A DNA stretch of 53,463 nt from Myxococcales bacterium. GTDB taxonomy: Bacteria; Myxococcota_A; UBA796; GCA-2862545. The stretch spans positions 1-53,463 of the forward strand of contig JAHQVJ010000098.1 of NCBI GenBank assembly GCA_019634415.1. The letters run 5' to 3'. The first letter of the stretch is position 1. Each line of letters begins with the position of its first letter. Made by a program: the position numbers and the translations under genes. The notes under the pieces were generated by a model. The model was not told the origin of the DNA. It saw only the letters and a list, made by a program, of their open reading frames with translations, and ran no database searches. Of the stretch, positions 1 to 11,630 are shown one piece after another.

Positions 1-7
1 CCAAGCC

Positions 8-508
8 GTGCTCCATCGCTCGTGGGGCATGGTGGACGGCATGGGCGTGCTCCCGGAGGAGCTGCCCGAGGCCCCCTCGGCGCGTGGCTCCTGGGCCGCC
101 GTGGCCGCCGTGGCCGCCGTGGCCATGCTGGTGCTCACGATCGTGCTCTGGCCTGCGTCGGACGAGCCCGATCCAGGCGTGTACGCCACCTTCAGCCCGG
201 GCCGTGGAGGCCTGTGGGCCTCCTTCGACGTGCCAGAGGCGTCGCTGGTGACCATCGTGGGCCAAGGCGAGGAGGGCTTGTCGGTGATCCTGGCGAGCCA
301 CGCGGCCGACGACAAGGCGCCCTATGCGGTGGGAGACGGCAGCTATCGCGTGCACGTACAGGGCGAAGGCGTGCTGCTCGCTGCCCACGACGTCCCGCTC
401 GCCGACCTCGGCGACCGCCTCGCGGCCGCCCAGGGCACCTCCGCCCCCCTCGAGGCGCTCGCGTCGGCCCTCGGCGCCCACGCCGAGGTCGCCTGGGACC
501 AACGGTAG
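8..508 (+). CDS. single-pass membrane protein, probably 5'-truncated by window edge
   Basis: I do not recognise the family. The reading frame is open to the left edge of the window, so the GTG at 8 may be internal and an N-terminal part may be missing. Residues about 29-47 form one strong transmembrane helix rich in Ala and Val. It is followed by an exported or periplasmic domain of about 115 residues with a beta-rich start and an Ala/Leu-rich helical end. A short N-terminal cytoplasmic part followed by one TM helix and an extracytoplasmic domain resembles the layout of anti-sigma factors. No zinc-finger motif is visible in the part present, so that is only a possibility. Alternative starts are the ATGs at 29 and 41. 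It is separated by about 150 bp from the next gene. Confidence 0.6.
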   Translation: MLHRSWGMVDGMGVLPEELPEAPSARGSWAAVAAVAAVAMLVLTIVLWPASDEPDPGVYATFSPGRGGLWASFDVPEASLVTIVGQGEEGLSVILASHAADDKAPYAVGDGSYRVHVQGEGVLLAAHDVPLADLGDRLAAAQGTSAPLEALASALGAHAEVAWDQR

Positions 509-608
509 CCTCACCCACGAACGGGCTTGTCGATCGCTCCGCACGACGACGCGAGCCCATTGAACACACGGTCGCGCCGTACAGCAATCCGAACCACCAT
601 TCCCGAAC

Positions 609-670
609 AGGAAGTCATGATCGAGTACGCGGGTTGTTGACGAGCCCCCGCATACGAGGTCATGATTCCT
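609..670. repeat. long imperfect inverted repeat between genes
   Basis: The arms 609-633 and 647-670 are complementary over about 24 positions with a few mismatches and one single-base gap, around a 13-nt loop (634-646). The structure lies after the upstream gene and reaches over the first possible ATG (662) of the PHP gene. That favours the later start at 686. It may act as a terminator or as a leader structure. There is no T-tract. Confidence 0.55.
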
Positions 671-685
671 GAAGATGGCTGCACC

Positions 686-1513
686 ATGATCGCGACCCTT
701 CCTCCGTCCACGCGCATCGACCTCCACGTGCACACCGACCGCTCCGACGGTCGCTTCGGCACGGAGGAGGTGTTGAAACGGGCGGCCAGGGGGGGCCTGG
801 ACGTGGTGGCGCTCACCGACCACGATCTTCAGCCCGACCTGCAGCCCGGGCCTCACCAGATCGAGGGCCGCACGATCCACGTGCTGGCGGGCGCCGAGGT
901 CAGCGGCGTGCACGATGGGCGTGAGTACCACCTGCTGGTCTACTTCCCGAGCGCCGTGCCCGAGGGCTTCCGGGACTTCTGCCGACAGCGATGCCAGGAG
1001 CGCGCCACGCGCTACACCGAAGCCCTTCGACGCCTGGAGCTCGACGGCCTGAGGCCCGCGCCGCCCGAGGCCCAGCGCGGGGACAAGGCGCTGACCCGCC
1101 TGCACCTGGCGCGCGCCATCGAGCAAGCGGGGCACGCCACCAGCAGGGCCGACGCCTTCGGCCGCTACCTGAGCGCCTCGCGCGGCATGGTCCCCACCAT
1201 GTCCACGCCGTTCACCGAGGCCATCCGCATCGGGCGCAGCTTCGGGGGCCTCACCGCCTGGGCGCACCCGCCCAAGCCCGCGGTCGACGCCTACCTGCCC
1301 ACCTTCGCAGCCGCTGGCCTGCAGGGACTCGAGGTGCTCCGCCCCACCGTACGCGGCCAGGATCGGCGCCGCCTGCGTCGGCTGGCCCGCGATCACGACC
1401 TGGTGCTCACCGGTGGATCCGACTGGCACGGGTGGAGCGACCCCGAGGGGCTCGGTCTCTTCCGCGTCGAGGCACGCGATGTAAGGCCGTTCCTGGAGCG
1501 TCTCGCGGCGTAG
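686..1513 (+). CDS. PHP-domain phosphoesterase (TrpH/YciV-type)
   Basis: This is a PHP-superfamily metal-dependent phosphoesterase, the fold of TrpH/YciV (RNase AM) and histidinol phosphatase. The metal-binding motifs are all visible in order: DLHVHT with SDG just after it near the N-terminus, TDHD, GAEVS, WAHP in the middle, and GGSDWHG near the C-terminus. The length of about 275 residues fits TrpH-like proteins. Family members hydrolyse nucleoside 3',5'-bisphosphates or short RNA ends, but the exact substrate cannot be read here. The start at 686 is preferred because the earlier ATG at 662 lies inside a long inverted repeat, and 686 leaves a normal 11-residue lead before the HxH motif. The next gene follows on the same strand after about 55 bp. 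Confidence 0.85.
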   Translation: MIATLPPSTRIDLHVHTDRSDGRFGTEEVLKRAARGGLDVVALTDHDLQPDLQPGPHQIEGRTIHVLAGAEVSGVHDGREYHLLVYFPSAVPEGFRDFCRQRCQERATRYTEALRRLELDGLRPAPPEAQRGDKALTRLHLARAIEQAGHATSRADAFGRYLSASRGMVPTMSTPFTEAIRIGRSFGGLTAWAHPPKPAVDAYLPTFAAAGLQGLEVLRPTVRGQDRRRLRRLARDHDLVLTGGSDWHGWSDPEGLGLFRVEARDVRPFLERLAA

Positions 1514-1567
1514 CATTGCGACGCGGCGACTGCGGCGCTACTCATTGGCCCAACGGAGGTTGCCCAC

Positions 1568-1882
1568 ATGGCCGACACCAACGACTTCTTCGGTTCCGTC
1601 CTGCCCGACCGGCTGAGCTCCAACCCCGACATGGTCAAGGAGATCAACGCCATCTACGTGTTCGACATCGACGGCGCAGGTCAGTGGACCGTGGATCTCA
1701 CGGGCGACGGCTCCGTGGCCGAAGGTGGCCACGACAGCCCTGGATGCACCGTCACCATCGCGAAGGACGACTTCGAGGGGATGCTCGACAACCCCAGCTC
1801 CGCGATGACGCTGTTCATGGCCAACAAGCTCAAGATCAGCGACGTGCCCCTGGGCCTGAGTCTGCAGAAGCTGCTCTCCTGA
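1568..1882 (+). CDS. SCP2 sterol-binding-domain protein
   Basis: This is a stand-alone SCP2 (sterol carrier protein 2-like) domain of 104 residues, a small alpha/beta fold with a hydrophobic tunnel for lipids. Typical features are the central VFDIDGAGQWTVDL strand pair, the TVTIAKDDFEGML segment and the C-terminal MTLFMANKLKISD helix. There is no signal peptide, so it should be cytoplasmic. A good ribosome-binding site (GGAGGTT, 1553-1559) precedes the ATG. The methyltransferase gene starts 2 bp after its stop, so the two are almost certainly co-transcribed. The lipid ligand is unknown. Confidence 0.85.
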   Translation: MADTNDFFGSVLPDRLSSNPDMVKEINAIYVFDIDGAGQWTVDLTGDGSVAEGGHDSPGCTVTIAKDDFEGMLDNPSSAMTLFMANKLKISDVPLGLSLQKLLS

Positions 1883-1884
1883 GC

Positions 1885-2610
1885 ATGCTCCCCCCCTGGG
1901 TCGAGCCCTTCTACGACGCCCAGTTCCAGCTGCTCCCCGACGACGAACGAGCGGAGCAGCAAGCTGGGCGCCTACAAGTGCTCTCCACCCTGGGGATCGC
2001 CCCCGCACCTGGCGCCGACACCCTGCTGGAGATCGGCCCCGGAGGCGGGCAGTTCGCCGCAGCCGCCGCACGGGCCGGCTGGCGGGTGACGGCCGTGGAG
2101 CTGGTGGCGTCTGCCGCCGACGCCACACAGCGTCGCCTCGCCCCCTTCGAGCACGCCCAGGTGATCCACGGAGACGCCCTCACGGTGCCGCTGCCCGCGG
2201 ACTTCCGCCTTGTCTGCTACTGGGACGGCTTCGGGGTGGGCGACGACCACGCTCAGCGCACGCTCCTCGAGCGCATGGCAACACAGCTCGCCCCCGGCGC
2301 AGACGCGCTGGTGGAGATCTACACCCCCGGCTACTGGGAGGCGGCCGTCGGCCGGGAGCAGGTCTTCGAGGGCTTTCGCCGCCGCTACGGCTTCGACGCC
2401 ACCCACAGCCGCATGCTCGACACCTGGTGGCCCCGCGACGCCGAGGGCCGCGAGGGCGAGGGCCACACGCAGTCCCTGCGCTGCTACCGGCCCGACGAGC
2501 TGCGCACGCTGCTGCGCGACACGGGACTGCGCCTCGAGCAGCTGCACACCACAGGCACGCCGCTGGCCGAGTCCTGGTCCTACCTGGCGCACCTACGCCG
2601 GACGCGGTGA
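1885..2610 (+). CDS. class I SAM-dependent methyltransferase
   Basis: This 241-residue protein has a Rossmann-type methyltransferase core. Motif I is LLEIGPGGG at about residues 47-55. An acidic residue ends the second strand (TAVELV), and the HGDALTVPLP segment fits motif III. The second half (CYWDGFGVGDD, then a long helical insert and a LRTLLRDTGL segment) resembles methyltransferases that act on small molecules. The ATG at 1885 is chosen because it lies just downstream of the SCP2 stop and gives a natural N-terminus; the frame is open far upstream but antisense-like there. Its 3' end overlaps the convergent ybaK gene by 18 bp. The substrate is unknown, but coupling to SCP2 suggests a lipid-related one (inference). 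Confidence 0.8.
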   Translation: MLPPWVEPFYDAQFQLLPDDERAEQQAGRLQVLSTLGIAPAPGADTLLEIGPGGGQFAAAAARAGWRVTAVELVASAADATQRRLAPFEHAQVIHGDALTVPLPADFRLVCYWDGFGVGDDHAQRTLLERMATQLAPGADALVEIYTPGYWEAAVGREQVFEGFRRRYGFDATHSRMLDTWWPRDAEGREGEGHTQSLRCYRPDELRTLLRDTGLRLEQLHTTGTPLAESWSYLAHLRRTR

Positions 2611-3093
2611 ATCCCCCCGGTCCTTGCAAAGGGCGAACACGTCGCGCGGTGCAGCGACCGCCAGCCAGTCCGCCGTGGCCATGCGCACGGAGCGGGTGTG
2701 GCTCGCCAGGCTGAACACGATGGTCTCGGTGGCGGCCCGATCGGCGTCCACGTACAGCGGCAGATCGAACACCGGGTGCCCGAAGGGGGGCACCGCCCCG
2801 CGGCGCAGGCCCGTCTGCGCCATCAGCTCCTCCTCCGTGGCGAAGCGGTAGCGCCGCACGCCCAGGTGGGCGCGGAGTCGGCGGTTGTCCACCTGGCGAT
2901 CTCCTCCCATCGCGACCACCACGAAGCCGATGCCGCGATCGAGCTTCATCACGATGGACTTCCCGCCCCAGGCCGGCGGCGTACCGCGTGCAGAGGCTGC
3001 CTCGAGGGCGGTGGTGGCGTGGGGGTGCTCGAGCACCTCGAACGACACGCCCCGCTCGGTGAGCAGGGCGAGGATCCGGTCCGCTGGTGTCAT
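2593..3093 (-). CDS. ybaK: YbaK/ProX-type aminoacyl-tRNA deacylase
   Basis: This 166-residue YbaK/EbsC-family protein edits mischarged tRNA in trans, for example Cys-tRNA(Pro), by hydrolysing the aminoacyl ester. Diagnostic motifs are the basic GGKSIVMKL strand (Lys45, the catalytic lysine position), the VDNRRLRAHLG segment, and LRRGAVPPFGHP (residues 96-107), the glycine/proline loop of the active site. Length matches the free-standing editing proteins. It is cytoplasmic. It is convergent with the methyltransferase and overlaps its last 18 bp. The exact aminoacyl specificity cannot be told from the motifs. Confidence 0.85.
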   Translation of the reverse strand: MTPADRILALLTERGVSFEVLEHPHATTALEAASARGTPPAWGGKSIVMKLDRGIGFVVVAMGGDRQVDNRRLRAHLGVRRYRFATEEELMAQTGLRRGAVPPFGHPVFDLPLYVDADRAATETIVFSLASHTRSVRMATADWLAVAAPRDVFALCKDRGDSPRPA

Positions 3094-3401
3094 GCCGTCC
3101 CGCTATCGGATGCAGCGAGCCGTCGCTGCACGCCTGGAAGGCCCGACGGTGTTCGTGCCGAGCCAAGAATATGGCCCACCTATTGGAGACATGTTCACTG
3201 AATGCATAGTCACTTGGCGGGAAATGGACTTCGAGCCATCCTCGAGCGTCTTGTGCGTGCTGCTACCACCATTGCTGCGCCTGGACCGAAGGGAGATCTT
3301 CGACGCTTCCTCCAGGAACGGACCTCGATGAACCGAGAAGGGCCCGCTTGGAGGCCCGAGTCCCCGAGAAGGGGGCCGTGGACAACCACTGTCCACGGGC
3401 T
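3094..3401. other. intergenic region, no gene seen
   Basis: This stretch lies between the ybaK start and the stop of the giant secreted protein gene, both on the minus strand. It is less GC-rich than its surroundings around 3160-3260, where the ybaK promoter should be, but I cannot assign clear -35/-10 boxes. The only clear structure is the hairpin at 3376-3398. Confidence 0.5.
3376..3398 (-). terminator. stem-loop just after the giant secreted protein gene
   Basis: A perfect 9-bp stem (CCGTGGACA 3376-3384 with TGTCCACGG 3390-3398) with a 5-nt loop starts 4 nt after the stop codon of the minus-strand gene. No T-run follows on the minus strand, so it may be a weak terminator or a 3'-end stabiliser. 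Confidence 0.5.
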
Positions 3402-9350
<5,949 letters not shown>

Positions 9351-9413
9351 GGCGCGCTCCAAGGGGCGCCATCCTTCACGGATCACTCGCGCGTGGATTG
9401 AACGAGCGTTCGT

Positions 9414-10076
9414 CTACCCCTCTCGCGGCGTCGCGCCGGCCACCTCCGCCGCGCGGATCACAGACTCCATGGGCTGACAGCCCACCACGCGCACCGGCTG
9501 TGGCGCTCCCTCGGCAGGGCGCGGATCTCCAGGCGACCAGCCCGAGGGCAGGAGGAACCAGGTGGGGATGCCGCTCACCCCCCACCGATGGGCCTCCACG
9601 CGCTGCTCCTGCAGCAGCTGCGGGACCTCGGCATCGTCGAGAAAGGCCACCGCCTCGTCGGCATCGAGACCCGCTTCCACGGCGAGCGCCCGCAGCACCT
9701 CGCGATCCTCGATGTCGCGACCGTCCCGCCAGTGGGCGTTCATGGCCGCCTCACGCCACGCGTCCAGCGCGCCCTGGCGACGGGCGAGCTCGCTGATGGC
9801 CAGCGCCGGCTTGGTGCTGGGCGCGTGGGGGCGCGGAGTGAACGGCACGCCCATGCTCTGCCCCACCTCGCTCAGACGATCGTGCATGACCGTGACCCGA
9901 TCGGCGGGGAACATGTCGTGGATGTCGAGACCGCCCGCCGGGATCTCGGGGTGCAGCTCGAAGCCGCGCCACTCGAAGTCCAGCTCGAACCGCTCTTGCA
10001 GGGGCCGCAGGGTACCTCGCTCCGCGAGGTAGCACCACGGTCAAATGAAGTCGGAGAAGAAGATCAAGCGCGCCAA
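9414..10076 (-). CDS. DsbA/FrnE-family thiol oxidoreductase with predicted selenocysteine (UPWC)
   Basis: Read through an in-frame TGA at 10043-10041, this frame gives a 220-residue DsbA/FrnE-type protein. The start is followed by strand LIFFSDFI, then U12-P-W-C15 where the family has CPWC, then the family segment FEWRGFELHPEIPAGG. A helical insertion follows, and the thioredoxin cis-proline loop GVSGIPTWF lies near residues 112-120 (Pro171 of the full protein by my count). No further stop interrupts it. The TTG start at 10076 has AGGGGGG 7 nt upstream (10090-10084). Without recoding only residues 55-220 would be made, lacking the active site. A SECIS-like hairpin follows the TGA. There is no signal peptide, so a cytoplasmic FrnE-like role is likely. 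srkA lies 56 bp upstream on the same strand. The alternative is a TGC/TGT-to-TGA error or a pseudogene. Confidence 0.85.
10005..10040 (-). promoter_or_regulatory. bacterial SECIS-like stem-loop
   Basis: Directly after the TGA the minus-strand RNA can fold as follows: CCG/CGG lower pairs (10040-10038 with 10007-10005), a small internal loop, GG/CC (10036-10035 with 10012-10011), a three-base bulge containing U, then a perfect 8-bp stem UACCUCGC/GCGAGGUA (10031-10024 with 10020-10013). The apical loop is GGA. The apical loop begins 17 nt after the TGA. Known bacterial SECIS elements have a G at the start of a small apical loop, lie roughly this far from the UGA, and often carry a bulged U. Confidence 0.75.
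10041..10043 (-). other. in-frame TGA, predicted selenocysteine codon
   Basis: This TGA sits exactly at the first cysteine of the CxxC motif, between a conserved strand (FFSDFI) and PWCYLAE. Cys-to-Sec exchange at a redox-active cysteine is the classic selenoprotein signature. Confidence 0.8.
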
Positions 10077-10132
10077 AGCAAGGCCCCCCTGGTGGGTGAG
10101 TGAGGCGTCGCTGTACCCCCGAGGCGCCAGCA

Positions 10133-11209
10133 CTACCAGCCCAGGCGCTCGAGCCGCTGGTCGTACACCGTCAGCTGCTCCTGCCACCAAGGACGTGACG
10201 GAAACCCTTCGTCTGCAAGCTCCTCCACGAATTTCGGATCGTGGTAGCGGCTGCAGTACCACGCGTCGAAGTACAGACCGCGCAGCAGGTGCAGCGGCTC
10301 GATGAGCTGCAGCTGCGCCTCGTCGAACTCCGCCACCGTGCGGTATCCCTCCAAGAACACCCGCAGCGCCGGCTCACGCCCCTCGAAGTGGGCCGCCAGC
10401 GACGCCGCATCGGTGGCCCGCGGCACGGGCGGGTGCCCCTGCAGCTGGTAGCCGTAGGTGGCCATCATCACGTCGGTGACCACCGGCCCCACCTCGAAGT
10501 CGTCCAGATCGATCACGACCGGCCCCTGTTCGGTGAACAGCACGTTGTTCACACCGTTGTCGGCGTGGATGCGCTGCAACGGCACGCCCTCGGAGTGCGC
10601 CTCCAGCACCGCCGCGATGCGCTCGCAGCGCTGCTGGTACGCGGCGTGCAGATCTGTGGGCAGCAGCCCGTGGCCCACCACCACCTCCGCCAAGCTGCGC
10701 GCGATCTCGGGCGAGAAGCGCGCGCGGTGCGGCGCATCGCGCTGCCGTCCGACCTGATGCAGCCGAGCGATCTCGGCTCCCCACGCCCGCACCTGCGCCT
10801 CGGTGAGCACCTCCGGGTTCTTGGTGGGATCCGTGGTCGACGGCACGTGCCGGTAGATCAGGTAGACCATTCCCATGGCCTCGCCCACGGCCTGGCCGTC
10901 GGCAGGTCGGAGCACCTCCCCGACCGTCATCGACGCCGCCGCCATGTCGTCGAGGAAGGCCACCTCGTCCATCAGCGCCGCCGCCGACCACCGCCCCGGC
11001 CGAAACACCTTCACCACCACGTGGCCCAGCGAGCTCTGCAGCCCGTAGACGCGATTCTCCCAGCTGTCGTAGTCGAATGCCACCGCGTCGACACGCACGT
11101 CGCGCGCCTGCAGCCACGCCACCACATCGTCGGGCGTCAAGGCGTTGAAGCGCTCCGCCCCAGGGGCGTCCCCCACCCCGAACTGCCTGCGCCAGAAGCC
11201 CACATCCAT
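10133..11209 (-). CDS. srkA: stress response kinase A (SrkA/YihE family)
   Basis: This 358-residue protein has an aminoglycoside-phosphotransferase-like kinase fold of the SrkA/YihE/RdoA type. Visible motifs are SWENRVYGL and VVVKVFRPGRW (Lys67, ATP binding), the catalytic loop HADNGVNN (Asp217), and the metal-binding DLDDFEVGP (residues 234-242). The C-terminal IEPLHLLRGLYFDAWYCSRY segment is typical of SrkA. In E. coli this Ser/Thr kinase protects from stress-induced death and its gene lies directly upstream of dsbA. Here the DsbA-like selenoprotein gene is likewise next downstream. The ATG at 11209 has GGGAGG upstream. The C-terminus mixes acidic and aromatic residues, as is usual for the family. 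Confidence 0.9.
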   Translation of the reverse strand: MDVGFWRRQFGVGDAPGAERFNALTPDDVVAWLQARDVRVDAVAFDYDSWENRVYGLQSSLGHVVVKVFRPGRWSAAALMDEVAFLDDMAAASMTVGEVLRPADGQAVGEAMGMVYLIYRHVPSTTDPTKNPEVLTEAQVRAWGAEIARLHQVGRQRDAPHRARFSPEIARSLAEVVVGHGLLPTDLHAAYQQRCERIAAVLEAHSEGVPLQRIHADNGVNNVLFTEQGPVVIDLDDFEVGPVVTDVMMATYGYQLQGHPPVPRATDAASLAAHFEGREPALRVFLEGYRTVAEFDEAQLQLIEPLHLLRGLYFDAWYCSRYHDPKFVEELADEGFPSRPWWQEQLTVYDQRLERLGW

Positions 11210-11251
11210 CGGATCCTCCCCTCGAGATATAGCCAGCGCACCGGAGGTCTC

Positions 11252-11617
11252 GTGGAACGTCCTTACAATCTCTCCTGCCACTGCGGCGCGATCACCCTGC
11301 AGGTGGACTCCGATCTGGAGGGCCTGGTGCAGTGCAACTGCAGCACCTGCCGGCGCTTCGGCGCCATCCACTGGTACGTCGAGGCAGATACCGTCACCCT
11401 GGGCGAGGAGCGCCGCGGGATGGCCACCTACGTGTGGCGCGGTGTGAACGAAGGCCACCACTTCTGCGGCACCTGCGGCACGTCGATCCTGCGCACGGGC
11501 TACCCCGACGGCGTGGTGGCGCTCAACGCCTGCTGCATCGAAGGGGTCGACATCTTCGCGCTGGAGCCCAAGCGTTGGGACGGCCGCACCAAGATGATGC
11601 CGGGCCCACTGCCCTGA
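11252..11617 (+). CDS. GFA family (glutathione-dependent formaldehyde-activating enzyme-like) zinc protein
   Basis: This 121-residue protein belongs to the GFA/CENP-V fold. Zinc-binding cysteines are visible at Cys9-x-Cys11, Cys28-x-Cys30-x2-Cys33 and Cys72-x2-Cys75 (segments CHCG, CNCSTC, CGTC). The Gfa founding member was proposed to speed S-hydroxymethylglutathione formation, but most family members lack proven activity. The GTG start at 11252 is chosen for its GGAGGT site at 11243-11248 and because it puts the first Cys pair near residue 9. It is divergent from srkA with only 42 bp between the starts, so the two promoters must overlap. Confidence 0.85.
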   Translation: MERPYNLSCHCGAITLQVDSDLEGLVQCNCSTCRRFGAIHWYVEADTVTLGEERRGMATYVWRGVNEGHHFCGTCGTSILRTGYPDGVVALNACCIEGVDIFALEPKRWDGRTKMMPGPLP

Positions 11618-11630
11618 GGGCCGCTCGCCC

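Noticed and set aside
662..664. ATG 662 as start of the PHP phosphoesterase
   Set aside because: It lies within the right arm of a long inverted repeat and has poor ribosome-binding-site spacing; 686 is preferred, though not proven.
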